The notes under the pieces were generated by a model. It saw nothing but the letters and a program-made list of their open reading frames with translations, did no database searches and was not told where the DNA came from. From contig CAYSPJ010000013.1 of NCBI GenBank assembly GCA_964432875.1, positions 1-64,000 of the forward strand: a stretch of DNA of 64,000 nt, in the 5' to 3' direction. This stretch comes from JACJYE01 sp964432875 (GTDB lineage: Bacteria; Bacteroidota; Bacteroidia; Chitinophagales; Saprospiraceae). The translations under genes were made by a program, and so were the position numbers. Below are positions 50,393-59,601 of the stretch, piece after piece; position 1 is the first letter of the stretch; each line of letters begins with the position of its first letter.

Positions 50393-51007
50393 ATGGAAAC
50401 ATTCCAGGCAATCGAACATCTATGCAAGGATGAACGGATGGCAGTAGTTATTTCGGCTGTCGGGGCTTTACCTGCGCTTGAGGCAGCGGGCAGCTTATAC
50501 CCGAGTTTGTTGCGAGCCGTCATTTACCAACAACTATCGGGCAAAGCCGCTGCGACTATCCATGGGCGTTTCATCGCTCTGTTTGGCGATGGTTACCCTC
50601 ATGCCGAACAATTGCTCCGCTTGGATGAACCGGTCTTGCGCGGCGTCGGCTTGTCGCGGCAAAAACTGGGCTATCTGCAAAATATCGCCCGCTTCTTTAT
50701 GGAAGGGCATCTGGAGCAGCAAAACTGGGATGATTGGGAGGATGAAGCGCTCATTCAACATCTCACGAAAATCAAGGGCGTAGGCCGCTGGACGGTAGAA
50801 ATGATCCTGATGTTTACCCTGAACCGCCCCAATGTTTTCCCTGTTGATGATTTAGGCATACAGCAGGCGATGGGAAAGCTGTATGGCTTGCCGGAAAAAG
50901 GCAAAGCGCTCCAGTCGCGCATGCAGGATATAGCAGTGCCTTGGCAGCCTTTTCGTACCTACGCTTGCCGTTACCTTTGGCAGTGGCTCGATACTGGAGA
51001 AAAGTGA
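50393..51007 (+). CDS. DNA-3-methyladenine glycosylase, AlkA-like HhH-GPD family
   Basis: The 204-residue protein has the HhH-GPD fold: helix-hairpin-helix LTKIKGVGRWTVEMILMF and the catalytic Asp in NVFPVDDLGIQQAMGK. It lacks the extra N-terminal domain of E. coli AlkA, similar to many short bacterial alkyl-base glycosylases. It excises alkylated purines in base excision repair. Neighbours (GNAT, AstE-like) are on the same strand but no repair partner is next to it. Confidence 0.92.
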   Translation: METFQAIEHLCKDERMAVVISAVGALPALEAAGSLYPSLLRAVIYQQLSGKAAATIHGRFIALFGDGYPHAEQLLRLDEPVLRGVGLSRQKLGYLQNIARFFMEGHLEQQNWDDWEDEALIQHLTKIKGVGRWTVEMILMFTLNRPNVFPVDDLGIQQAMGKLYGLPEKGKALQSRMQDIAVPWQPFRTYACRYLWQWLDTGEK

Positions 51008-51067
51008 AATGCGAATTGACATTTTGATTGAACAAGAACAAGCTCTAATCTGAAAGTGGCCGATATT

Positions 51068-52006
51068 ATGTACACAGAACGCCTTATCGGGAAATATACC
51101 GGGCAAGAAAAAGGCCCGCTGTTGATTTGCCTGGCCGGCATGCACGGCAACGAACCGGCTGGCATCGAGGCATTGGAAATCCTATTTAACCTCCTCGAAA
51201 TCGAACCGGAAAGCAACCCGGCTTTTTCCTTCAAAGGGCGTATGCTCGGCTTGCGCGGCAACTTGCGGGCCCTGCGGCGGAAAGAGCGCTTCATCGACAA
51301 AGACCTCAACCGCCTATGGACGCCGCAGCTCGTCCAGCGTATCAAAGCTAGCCCGGAAGCGGGGCTCTTGTCGGAAGAACTGGAGCTCAAAGAACTCCTC
51401 GCTATTATTGAAGCGGAAATCAAGGAATACCAGCCTCCTAAAATCGTGCTGCTCGATCTGCATACGACTACTGCTTTTGGTGGCATTTTCTCCATCACTA
51501 CGGATGAGCCCGAGAGCATCAAAATCGCAGTGGAACTGCACGCCCCAGTCGTCAAGGGCATGTTGAGGGGCATCCAGGGCACTACCTTGCACTATTTCAC
51601 CCCGGAAAATTTTAATTGCCCAACGGTCGGTATCTGCTTCGAATCCGGGCAGCACGACGATAAGCTGTCCATCAATCGTGCTATCGCTGCGGTTATCAAT
51701 TGCCTGCGAACCATTGGCTGCGTTCGGGGCGAAGATGTGGAAAACCGCCACGACGCTATCTTGATCGAATACTCCAAAGATTTACCCAAGGTGCTGGAAC
51801 TCATCCTCTGTCATACCATCACCCCTTCCGATGGTTTTCGCATGCTGCCCAACTACGATAACTTTCAGCCCGTCAAAAAAGGAGAGATACTGGCCTATGA
51901 CCGCCACGGCCCTATCCGCGCCCGGGAAGATGGCCGCGTCCTGATGCCGCTCTACCAAAAACAGGGCGATGATGGCTTCTTCTTGATCCGGGAGGTCGGG
52001 CAGTGA
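51068..52006 (+). CDS. Succinylglutamate desuccinylase/aspartoacylase family protein
   Basis: 312 residues from ATG 51068; a GTG at 51056 would add four residues. The M14-like zinc site is visible as LAGMHGNEPAGIEAL (His and Glu) and VLLDLHTTT (His), followed by a C-terminal beta domain with GRVLMPLYQKQGDDGFF. The family removes acyl groups from amino acids (N-acetylaspartate, succinylglutamate); the substrate here is not clear. It follows the glycosylase after 60 bp. Confidence 0.87.
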   Translation: MYTERLIGKYTGQEKGPLLICLAGMHGNEPAGIEALEILFNLLEIEPESNPAFSFKGRMLGLRGNLRALRRKERFIDKDLNRLWTPQLVQRIKASPEAGLLSEELELKELLAIIEAEIKEYQPPKIVLLDLHTTTAFGGIFSITTDEPESIKIAVELHAPVVKGMLRGIQGTTLHYFTPENFNCPTVGICFESGQHDDKLSINRAIAAVINCLRTIGCVRGEDVENRHDAILIEYSKDLPKVLELILCHTITPSDGFRMLPNYDNFQPVKKGEILAYDRHGPIRAREDGRVLMPLYQKQGDDGFFLIREVGQ

Positions 52007-52119
52007 ATTTAGGCCTCAGAAGCGGCCCGCCCCCACTGAGTCGAGCCTTAGTAGCGTGCCCCGCACGGGGAACGAAGTGACCTCCCGCTAAATGCGGGCA
52101 AACATTTAGTGGGGCCAGC

Positions 52120-53889
52120 TTACCCCTCTCCCTCCACCTGCAAAAACTGCATTTCGTACAGATGGCGATACAGCCCATCTTCGATGCGGATGAGCTCTTC
52201 ATGCGGCCCAAACTCCTTAGCTTCGCCATGGCTCATCACCAGGATGTTGTCAGCATGGCGGATGGTGGACAGGCGGTGGGCGATGATGATGGAAGTACGC
52301 CGGGCGATTAGCTTCTCAATGGCGTATTGGATGACCGACTCCGTCTCCGGGTCAATGGAGGAGGTGGCCTCGTCGAGGATCAGGATATCAGGGTCAAAAA
52401 TCAAAGCGCGGACGAAGGAGATCAACTGTCGTTGGCCCATAGACAAAGTGGCACCCCGTTCCATCACCTGGTAGTCATAACCGCCGGGGAGCTTTTCGAT
52501 AAATTCGTGCGCTCCAATCATCGTAGCAGCTTTGATAACCTCCTCGCGCGTGAAGCGATCGTCCCGCAGGGTGATGTTTTCAAGGACGGAACCGGAGAAC
52601 AGGAAAACATCTTGCAAGACTATAGCAACCCGTTTGCGCAAAGCTTCCAGCTCGTATTCGTGGATATCGACGCCATCAATTTTGATGCTGCCTTGCTGGA
52701 TTTCATAAAAGCGGTTGAGGATATTGACAATAGTCGTCTTGCCAGATCCAGTACTGCCGATGAGCGCCAGGGTTTCGCCGGGCTTGATTTGAAAGCTGAT
52801 GTCTTTGAGTACGTAGTCCTTAGCTTGATATGCAAACCAAACGTGCTCGAATTCCACGCTGCCTTGCAGCTTCTCCGGCTGGAATGTGCCGCTGTTTTCA
52901 ATCTGGGTCGCCTGATCCAAAACGCCGAATACCCGTTCGGAAGCCACCAGTCCCATTTGGAGGGTATTGAAATTGTTGGCCACCGTGCGGATGGGGCGGA
53001 ACAACATGTCCAGGTAGATGGGGAAAGCCACCAGCGCACCCAGGGTCACGCCTCCGGCGCGCAGGGCATCCTGGGCGCCCCACCAGACCATAAGGCCCAG
53101 CGATGCCGCAGCGATGATTTCAACCACGGGGAAGAAAACGGCGTAGTAGAGGATAGAATCCAGGTTGGCCTGGGTGTATTTGCGGTTGATTTTTTTGAAC
53201 TTATCCATCTCCTGCGCTTCGGCATTGAAAATCTGCACGATGCGCATGCCCGTGATGCGTTCCTGAAGGAAGGCGTTCATGTGCGATATCTCCGTGCGTA
53301 CCCGCTGAAAAGATATCTTAACCTTTTCCTTGAAGATGTAGCTGGCAATAATGAGGAAGGGCATCGTCGCCAAGCAGATGAGGGTCAGCTTCCAACTAGT
53401 GAGAAACATTACGCCTAATACCGTGACCAGCATGATCAAGTCGGCGATAATCGTAATCGAACCTTGTGAAAAAACGGTATTGATGGCCTCGATATCATTG
53501 ATGGTGCGGGTAGTAGAGGTCCCGATGGGCGTGCGGTCGAAGTAGCCCAGCTTTAAGCTGGTGATATGGCGGAAGACCCTTACCCGCAGGTCTCGGATAA
53601 CGGATTGCCCCAGCCAGCTGGTAGAATAGATGAATACATAGCGCAGGCTGGCTTCCAGGAAGAGCGCTCCAAACAGGATGAGGATTATCCGGCTCATCCC
53701 CTCGATATCGCTGACGAAGATGTAGTCATCCACTATTTTTTGTACCAGATAGGGGCGCAGCGTCGCCAAAGGCGCCAGCACCACGGTCAGGATAACCGCC
53801 AGGGCAAAGATGCTGCGGTGAGGTCGGGCCAGCCCCAAGACCCTGCCAAGAAGGTAAAAGTCAATCTTATTCTTGTCGAGTGAAGCCAT
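52120..53889 (-). CDS. ABC transporter, fused permease/ATPase
   Basis: From ATG 53889 the protein is 589 residues. It has six membrane helices (about 25-310), Walker A GSTGSGKTT near 378, signature LSMGQRQL near 480 and Walker B ILILDEATSSID near 505. It resembles YheH/YheI- or MsbA-type exporters; the substrate is unknown. An in-frame ATG at 53937 has a hydrophobic N-terminal extension that is less likely. It follows the NlpC-transglutaminase pair after 84 bp on the same strand. Confidence 0.92.
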   Translation of the reverse strand: MASLDKNKIDFYLLGRVLGLARPHRSIFALAVILTVVLAPLATLRPYLVQKIVDDYIFVSDIEGMSRIILILFGALFLEASLRYVFIYSTSWLGQSVIRDLRVRVFRHITSLKLGYFDRTPIGTSTTRTINDIEAINTVFSQGSITIIADLIMLVTVLGVMFLTSWKLTLICLATMPFLIIASYIFKEKVKISFQRVRTEISHMNAFLQERITGMRIVQIFNAEAQEMDKFKKINRKYTQANLDSILYYAVFFPVVEIIAAASLGLMVWWGAQDALRAGGVTLGALVAFPIYLDMLFRPIRTVANNFNTLQMGLVASERVFGVLDQATQIENSGTFQPEKLQGSVEFEHVWFAYQAKDYVLKDISFQIKPGETLALIGSTGSGKTTIVNILNRFYEIQQGSIKIDGVDIHEYELEALRKRVAIVLQDVFLFSGSVLENITLRDDRFTREEVIKAATMIGAHEFIEKLPGGYDYQVMERGATLSMGQRQLISFVRALIFDPDILILDEATSSIDPETESVIQYAIEKLIARRTSIIIAHRLSTIRHADNILVMSHGEAKEFGPHEELIRIEDGLYRHLYEMQFLQVEGEG

Positions 53890-53973
53890 TTGGGTGCGAT
53901 AAGGTTGAAAACAAAAAGGGAACGCCGCAAGGCGCAATAAGTTTAGATTGTAGCCTGCCTGAGCAGGCCGCAG

Positions 53974-55407
53974 TCAGTCCAGGTATTCTACCTCCATCTT
54001 GTAGCTCCACTGGTCAAAATACAAATTGCCGCCGCGCCATTCGGCTTCGCCGCGCTGGAAGTCGATCGTCTCGCTGCGGGGGTGGATTTTAGCAGGGAAA
54101 AATTGGCCGGAAAAATCATCATTGACGATAAGGCGGTAGGCATCAGCCCCTCCGAAGAAAAACTCCTGGGCGGCTTGATGCCCTTCGATTTCCTGGAGGT
54201 TGAAGTCTGGGTCTATCGGCACCCAGCCCAGGCTTTCGATATAGATTTCTGCCCAGTCGTGCAAGTTGAGGTGGCCAGGGTAGAGGAACCAACCGCTCTG
54301 CCATTTGGCGGGTATGCCGTTGTAGCGGCACAAGGCGATGAAGAGCAGGCTCTTCATCCCGCAGTCGCCCCGGCGGTTTTGGATGCAGTATCCGGGGATG
54401 TCCGGCATGGTGGAATACTCCAGGGCGCTGGCCCAGGGGATGTTCTCGCCGATCCAGCGATAGATTAGCCACGCCTTTTGCAATGGGTTTTGTTCCTCGC
54501 CGATGATTTCTGCTGACAATGAGCGGAGTTGGGGTGTAAACCGGATATGTTGCGCCCGCTCGGCGGTGAAGTGTTGAAACAAAGCGCTGGCGGTGTCATA
54601 GGGCTGTACGGGCCACTCCCGCCACGGCCGAAATTCATCGTAGGCGGTATAACTGGCCTGAACCTGGAAGGCGGTCCATTCCCCTTGCCGGGCCGGTTTC
54701 TCCATGTATATAGAGCTGTGCGGATATTGGAGGGGCGAGATGATGTAAAACGGCTCGCTGGCCTCCAGGAACTGTACTGGCCCCAGCCTTTCGCGGCTGG
54801 AGCGAGGGTAGGGGAGCCATGCCCGAATGATTTCTCCTGCCGGCACTGCATCGGGCTTCACGCGCAGGCTATAGGTGATTTTAATCTGCCGGGGCCGGGC
54901 AGTGGCCGCTGGGGCTGCGGCAATTGCAGCGGCAGCTTCGGGCAAATAGCCTTTGAGGAAGCCTGCCAAGCCGTCTTCGGCGGGGCCATCCACCTCTTGC
55001 CGCCGTGCTTTGGCTTGCGCATCGACGCGGAACAAGTTCCACACGGCATTGCGGAAGTAGCGCCTTTCTCCTTCGATGATGCGCATCTCCAGCTGGCCAG
55101 AGCGCTCCCAGCTGCGGAGTTGTTCGTCGCTCAGCTCGGGGTAGTAAGGCTTCAGGGTTTTGCGTACGTAGACCTCATCCCGATTGAAGTCTAATTTGAT
55201 GCGATCCAGCAAGGCCGCCTGGAGTTGGAGGTTGTAAACGGCAGTATCAGCCAATTGGCCGCTGGCGATGCGCTGCTGGATCAGTTGTTGTGCTTGCTTG
55301 AAATTGCCCACCTGGATTTCAGCATTGATATCCTGATAGGGGGTTTGGGCGGAGAGCCAAAGCAGGCTAGCCCCCCAAATAAACAACAGGCTGATGAGCT
55401 TTTTCAT
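53974..55407 (-). CDS. Transglutaminase-like domain protein, secreted
   Basis: A 477-residue precursor with signal peptide (1-20). The N-terminal half is alpha/beta with DLRV-type linkers and a DUF-like domain; the C-terminal half is a transglutaminase-like peptidase fold with RRGDCGMKSLLF (Cys), NLHDWAEIYI (His) and VPIDPDF (Asp). The triad order matches the family. It probably cleaves or cross-links peptides in the envelope; exact role unknown. It begins 8 bp after the stop of the NlpC/P60 gene, so both are on one transcript. Confidence 0.88.
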   Translation of the reverse strand: MKKLISLLFIWGASLLWLSAQTPYQDINAEIQVGNFKQAQQLIQQRIASGQLADTAVYNLQLQAALLDRIKLDFNRDEVYVRKTLKPYYPELSDEQLRSWERSGQLEMRIIEGERRYFRNAVWNLFRVDAQAKARRQEVDGPAEDGLAGFLKGYLPEAAAAIAAAPAATARPRQIKITYSLRVKPDAVPAGEIIRAWLPYPRSSRERLGPVQFLEASEPFYIISPLQYPHSSIYMEKPARQGEWTAFQVQASYTAYDEFRPWREWPVQPYDTASALFQHFTAERAQHIRFTPQLRSLSAEIIGEEQNPLQKAWLIYRWIGENIPWASALEYSTMPDIPGYCIQNRRGDCGMKSLLFIALCRYNGIPAKWQSGWFLYPGHLNLHDWAEIYIESLGWVPIDPDFNLQEIEGHQAAQEFFFGGADAYRLIVNDDFSGQFFPAKIHPRSETIDFQRGEAEWRGGNLYFDQWSYKMEVEYLD

Positions 55408-55414
55408 ACTGGTG

Positions 55415-56617
55415 TTATTTCAGCGTTTGATTGTAAAGCGGCACTTCAGCGATAGGCAGTACCCCGTTTTTCCCAATGCCGCTGAGCATGCGCCGGGCGC
55501 GGACGAAGCTCTGCAGGCGGTACTCGCTGAAATCTGGCTCACCCCGGCGCAGGCTCTCCACGGTGACGGCGCCGGAAGCGTGGATCATCTTCCCATCGCC
55601 GAGGTAGATACCGACGTGGGTAATCCGCTCGCTTTGTTCCGTGTTGGCTTTGCGGCCAAAGAAGAGCAAGTCGCCCGGGAGCAGATTGACCAAGGTCGTA
55701 TCCGTTTCCACGGCTTGCCCTACATGCACTTGCTGGGAGGCATCGCGTGGCAGCTGCAAGCCATTGAGGTAAAAAGCCATTTTGGTGAAGCCGCTGCAGT
55801 CTACGCCTTTGCCGGAGGTGCCGCCCCAAAGGTAGGGCCGCCCCATAAAGGAAAAGGCAGACTCGATGATGTTTTCTGCGGTAGGCTGGCGGGAAGCCAG
55901 CCAGGCGGAGTACGCCATCAGGTCGGCCTGAGGGATATAAGCCGTGCGGCCATCGGGGTATTGTACCTGGGCAAAGCCACTTTGCGAGCCAGTAAGTTTG
56001 AGGATATTCCCCGCCAGCAGATCGGAAACAGGCAGGGCATCGGGGCTAGGTTGGGCACGGGCTAGCCCCATATCCGGCAGGTAAACTACTTTTTCAGCCT
56101 GTTGCCATGCCTGTAATTCTGGCGCGCTCATCAAGGTAAGGCCGCCCTCATCGAGCCAGCCTAGGTAGCCATCTGGGCTTTGTACCAGGTACCAACTGCC
56201 ATGGGCTTTATACACCCGCAGCGGCGTGCCGAGCATGGCCTGGGTAGCCAACTCGGCAGCATGCTTAGGCTCGGAGCGGATGTTGCTCGCCGAGAGGTTG
56301 ACTAACGCGTAGATTTTACCTTGCAGGCTGCTATCTGGCAGGAGATTGATATCTTGCTGGGCTTTAATACCCGTAGCTTTTAGGCGCGCCTCCAGTTCTT
56401 GGCGTGCCTCGGGCAGGTTTGTCTCACCGGCCAGCCGCCACTGGCCATGGGCTCGTTCCAGGCTGATGTCGAATAGCGCCACCCGCTTATCGGGAGCGTA
56501 GGCTTGGCGCACTTCCTCTACAACGGACATGAGCTCGGGAGGTGGTGCTTGCTCTATCGTTTTACAGGCAATATGCAATATCGACAGCACCATGAAGTAC
56601 AAGAAAGGCTTATTCAT
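55415..56617 (-). CDS. NlpC/P60 cell-wall peptidase lipoprotein with SH3 domains
   Basis: From ATG 56617 the precursor is 400 residues, with lipobox LHIACK. Two SH3-like regions (about 105-175 and 185-255) precede a C40 peptidase domain with catalytic Cys in GVDCSGFTKMAF and His in ITHVGIYLGDGKMIHASG. This is the layout of YkfC-type gamma-D-glutamyl endopeptidases that cut peptidoglycan stem peptides. It forms a pair with the transglutaminase gene. An earlier in-frame ATG at 56653 has no signal. Confidence 0.92.
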   Translation of the reverse strand: MNKPFLYFMVLSILHIACKTIEQAPPPELMSVVEEVRQAYAPDKRVALFDISLERAHGQWRLAGETNLPEARQELEARLKATGIKAQQDINLLPDSSLQGKIYALVNLSASNIRSEPKHAAELATQAMLGTPLRVYKAHGSWYLVQSPDGYLGWLDEGGLTLMSAPELQAWQQAEKVVYLPDMGLARAQPSPDALPVSDLLAGNILKLTGSQSGFAQVQYPDGRTAYIPQADLMAYSAWLASRQPTAENIIESAFSFMGRPYLWGGTSGKGVDCSGFTKMAFYLNGLQLPRDASQQVHVGQAVETDTTLVNLLPGDLLFFGRKANTEQSERITHVGIYLGDGKMIHASGAVTVESLRRGEPDFSEYRLQSFVRARRMLSGIGKNGVLPIAEVPLYNQTLK

Positions 56618-56650
56618 GTCTTTAAGGTTTTGTTTTTTACCAAAACGATG

Positions 56651-56658
56651 CAAAGATA
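56651..56658 (-). promoter_or_regulatory. -7 box of the NlpC/P60-transglutaminase transcript
   Basis: TATCTTTG on the minus strand, 33 bp upstream of ATG 56617 and immediately after the terminator of the upstream gene (56669-56700). A TTG at the expected -33 distance is not obvious. Confidence 0.5.
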
Positions 56659-56668
56659 AGGTAAAAAC

Positions 56669-56700
56669 AAAAGGGCGCTTTCCCTGGAAAGCGCCCTTTT
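56669..56700 (-). terminator. Strong terminator after the beta-helix gene
   Basis: AAAAGGGCGCTTTCC (56669-56683) is perfectly complementary to GGAAAGCGCCCTTTT (56686-56700). On the minus strand it is followed by GTTTTTACC and lies 26 bp after the stop at 56726. Confidence 0.8.
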
Positions 56701-56725
56701 GAAAAAGCGTGAAAATAGAGATCGT

Positions 56726-57718
56726 TTATTTGTAGCCAGAGGATTCAAAGGTCGAAATGGCATCCATCTGGTTGTTGTTGTGGCGGACCTGGGCGGCTTC
56801 AGCGCCTACGCCGGCTTTGTTGTGCTCCAGGCGGCAGCCGACAAGGATGGCATCTGCTGCACCAGTTGAGCGGGCATTGTGTACGCCGCCATCGCGGATA
56901 TAAGCGATATTGTGGTTGAACAGGCAGTTCTGGATATAAGGAGAAGCTTTACCGCTCTGCGCCTTATTGTATATGCCTGCGCCGTAAGAAGCTTCATTGG
57001 AAGTGAACGTGCAATTCACGATTTTTGGGCTGCAGTTGCCGCTTTCGCTGTAGTTGAGGATTGCACCGCCTTCGAAGCCAGCTTTATTGGTGATGAACTT
57101 GCAGTCAACGATCTGCGGTTGGCAGATGCCGTTGTTGATGGTCTTATTAAACAACGCTGCGCCTTCACGTGCCTGGTTGTTGGTAAAAGTGCTGTTGCGG
57201 ATGGTCGGGCTGCTGCTGCGGCCGTTGGTAGCGAGATTGTACCAGCCAGCACCGCCGATTTCCAGGAAGCGGGCTTCATCAGAGCCATCTGCCATGCCGC
57301 CGGTGATGATGAAGCCATCGACGATGGTATTGGCGCTTACGTTCTCCGTATAGATTACGGTGAAGGCATTATCATTGCGGGATGCCGTGCCAATTTCGCC
57401 GCTGAGGAAGGTGGGGTTGTTGGCAAGTACGCGCTGGTTGAGAGAAGACTCAAAGCCTGCAAAGCCGCCGTAGAGCGCGATGCCATCATTGATGACAAAA
57501 GCACGGTTGCGGTCGTTGTCGTTGGTCGTGTAGTAAGTGCCGGTAGCAACCCAGATTTGATCGCCTGCTTTAGCGCGCTGAAGGGCATCTTGTACGCTGT
57601 TGAGAGCATTGTCCCAAGAGGCGCCATTGCCGTTGCTGCCTGCTTTCACGTAGATGGTTTTTGCATCTAGCTGAAATAGCACTAGGGTGATTACGAAGGT
57701 TAAAAGAACTCTTTTCAC
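56726..57718 (-). CDS. Secreted right-handed parallel beta-helix protein
   Basis: A 330-residue precursor with signal peptide (1-19). Start KTIYVKAGSNGNGASWDNAL and FINDGIALYGGFAGFE are typical of polymorphic-outer-membrane/pectate-lyase-like helices, followed by repeated strands ending in GGAxLYN / NCxF patterns (TFTNNQAREG, FITNKAGFEGG, TFTSNEASYG, LFNHNIAYIRDGG, at intervals of about 35-40 residues). No catalytic residues or T9SS sorting domain are seen. It may bind or cleave polysaccharide, or be structural. Confidence 0.85.
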   Translation of the reverse strand: MKRVLLTFVITLVLFQLDAKTIYVKAGSNGNGASWDNALNSVQDALQRAKAGDQIWVATGTYYTTNDNDRNRAFVINDGIALYGGFAGFESSLNQRVLANNPTFLSGEIGTASRNDNAFTVIYTENVSANTIVDGFIITGGMADGSDEARFLEIGGAGWYNLATNGRSSSPTIRNSTFTNNQAREGAALFNKTINNGICQPQIVDCKFITNKAGFEGGAILNYSESGNCSPKIVNCTFTSNEASYGAGIYNKAQSGKASPYIQNCLFNHNIAYIRDGGVHNARSTGAADAILVGCRLEHNKAGVGAEAAQVRHNNNQMDAISTFESSGYK

Positions 57719-58400
57719 GCTTTTAGAATTTTCGAAGTTGGTAAAAACTGAAATACGAGAGTTCTTTTTGACCAGATGAGGCCAAGCTCAGGATGGGAAA
57801 AGCCTGTAATGTGACACCATCTTGTCAAAAAGAAGGTGTCAAACGAAGATTACAATAAAAGGGATAATGGGCGAGAGTTTTGGGAAACTCTCTTAAAACT
57901 TTAAAACGGGATATATTGTCAAATACGGGTGCAATATATGAACCTTTTATTCATAAAGCAAGCTTTTCTGAAAAAAAATTCACGATTGCGGTCTTGTTTT
58001 CAAAATTGGCTTGGTTCGGGTACAAACGTCAAACATAAAATGGATAATACAACAGCTTATACGGCGGCGCGCAGATTTTGTTGCGCTATTTGGGAAAAAA
58101 ATCAGCGATCAGCAAAAAAAGCCCGCTGCTGCATTAAGCTTCTGCAAGGTAGGCAAATTCTTTGATGAAGTGATAAATATATTTTTAAAATAATTGCTTT
58201 TTTTTTTGAAACCTTAGCCTGACGCTTCCGTATACCAGTTTATGGTGCCTTGTGTTTGCTCCAAGCTAAGGGGGAGCTTAATAGCTTCCGGGCAATGACT
58301 ACGGTTGATCATTTTACGGCCAAAGAAGCAAGCCTTGGTCAAAAGCATTGATTTTTGGAGCATTTATAAAGAAAAATAAACCTGCAAGTATTTTTTTTCT
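57719..58400. promoter_or_regulatory. AT-rich divergent spacer with two dyads, no gene
   Basis: GACACCATCTT (57813-57823)/AAGAAGGTGTC (57830-57840) is an imperfect palindrome upstream of the beta-helix gene. ATATATTG (57911-57918)/CAATATAT (57932-57939) is a perfect 8-bp dyad. Both may be operators. A TATCTTGC at about 58402 could be the -7 box of the gliding operon (one mismatch). Small ORFs here lack coding character. Confidence 0.4.
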
Positions 58401-58537
58401 GTATCTTGCGACAGTTTACAAACATACTAGCAGCACAAACATCCAACTATCTACCGTACCGAATCTTGCGATTCCCCCCTTATTGTGTTAATAGCAACTT
58501 GAAGCGAATTCATAACTTTTACCAAAATCTATTGATT

Positions 58538-59596
58538 TTGAGAAGAATACTATACCTCTGCTTACTACTGGCTGTGTGGGTGGTGCCTGTTTCATTACAA
58601 GCACAAGACATCCACTTTTCCCAATTTAGCCATGCGCCAACGAACCTGAACCCGGCACTGACGGGCATCTTCAGGGGTCAAGCTCGTTTCAGCGGCCACT
58701 ACCGCTCGCAATGGAACACGGTGCCGGTCGAGTTCTTGACTTTCGCTGCTTCAGCGGACTTCAAGGTGGCCAATCGGGATCCAAACCGCAACGGATTTCT
58801 CGCGCTGGGCGCTGCCTTCAACTACGACCAGGCTGGCCTGTCGAGGCTTTATCTGGTAAACGGCAACCTGAACCTATCCTACACCCTGCGGTTGCACCCC
58901 AAGGCTTTCCTCTCGGCTGGCTTCCAGGCTGGCGCCAGCAACCGGGGCTTCAACCTGCAGAGTTTGTTGTTCAACAGCCAATACAACCGCAATACCAGTG
59001 AAGGAGATCCTGGCCTGCCCCATGGTGTCGATTTCCCCTCCAACCGCAATAGTTTCTTCGACCTGGGCACTGGCTTGAATTTCCGCCTGCAGGATTTCAG
59101 CACTTGCGAAATCGTCAATGACCTCAGCAAGCGTTCTTCCTTGGATGTGGGCGTTGGGCTTTTCCACGTCAACCGCCCCAATCAGGCATTCGACGATGAG
59201 GAAGAAGCCGATTTATTCCTTCGCATCAGCCCCTATCTGTTGGGGAACCTCCAGATAGATAATACTTTTGACGTTTTCCTCCATACCAATTTCCAGTTTC
59301 AAGGGCCGTATCAGGAGTGGCTCGCAGGCCTGGGCGGACGGGCTTATTTCGACAAGACGCCCGGCAAACAGGTGTCTATCGCTGCCAGCCTCGGCTATCG
59401 CTTCAACCAGGACTTTGGCGATGCTTTCATCCCCGCATTTGAAGTCCAGGTCGGCCCGGTTTTTGGGACGATATCCTACGACGTCAATATTTCAGATTTT
59501 AACGTAGCCACTGGCCGCCAGGGCGGTTGGGAGCTGAGCGTACGGTATGTCCTTGGCAGGGTATGTATCCGTAATTACTTCTGCCCCTTATTGTAA
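58538..59596 (+). CDS. PorP/SprF family type IX secretion membrane protein
   Basis: From TTG 58538, the product is 352 residues: signal peptide (about 1-20, ending VSLQAQ) and then a PorP/SprF barrel with DIHFSQFSHAPTNLNPALTG, GHYRSQWNTVPVEFLTFAAS and GFLALGAAFNYDQAGLS, terminating in WELSVRYVLG. SprF-type proteins help export and surface attachment of SprB-like adhesins by T9SS. No ATG precedes the signal, so TTG (MRRILYLCLLLAV) is chosen; an in-frame TTG at 58406 is too early. It heads an operon with a PD40/OmpA protein and an SprB-like adhesin. Confidence 0.9.
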   Translation: MRRILYLCLLLAVWVVPVSLQAQDIHFSQFSHAPTNLNPALTGIFRGQARFSGHYRSQWNTVPVEFLTFAASADFKVANRDPNRNGFLALGAAFNYDQAGLSRLYLVNGNLNLSYTLRLHPKAFLSAGFQAGASNRGFNLQSLLFNSQYNRNTSEGDPGLPHGVDFPSNRNSFFDLGTGLNFRLQDFSTCEIVNDLSKRSSLDVGVGLFHVNRPNQAFDDEEEADLFLRISPYLLGNLQIDNTFDVFLHTNFQFQGPYQEWLAGLGGRAYFDKTPGKQVSIAASLGYRFNQDFGDAFIPAFEVQVGPVFGTISYDVNISDFNVATGRQGGWELSVRYVLGRVCIRNYFCPLL

Positions 59597-59601
59597 AAGT
59601 T

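Noticed and set aside
57929..58193. Two short plus-strand ORFs in the spacer before the gliding operon
   Set aside because: Composition is Lys/Cys/Arg/Ala-rich without a start context; the region is AT-rich spacer with promoter-like and dyad elements.
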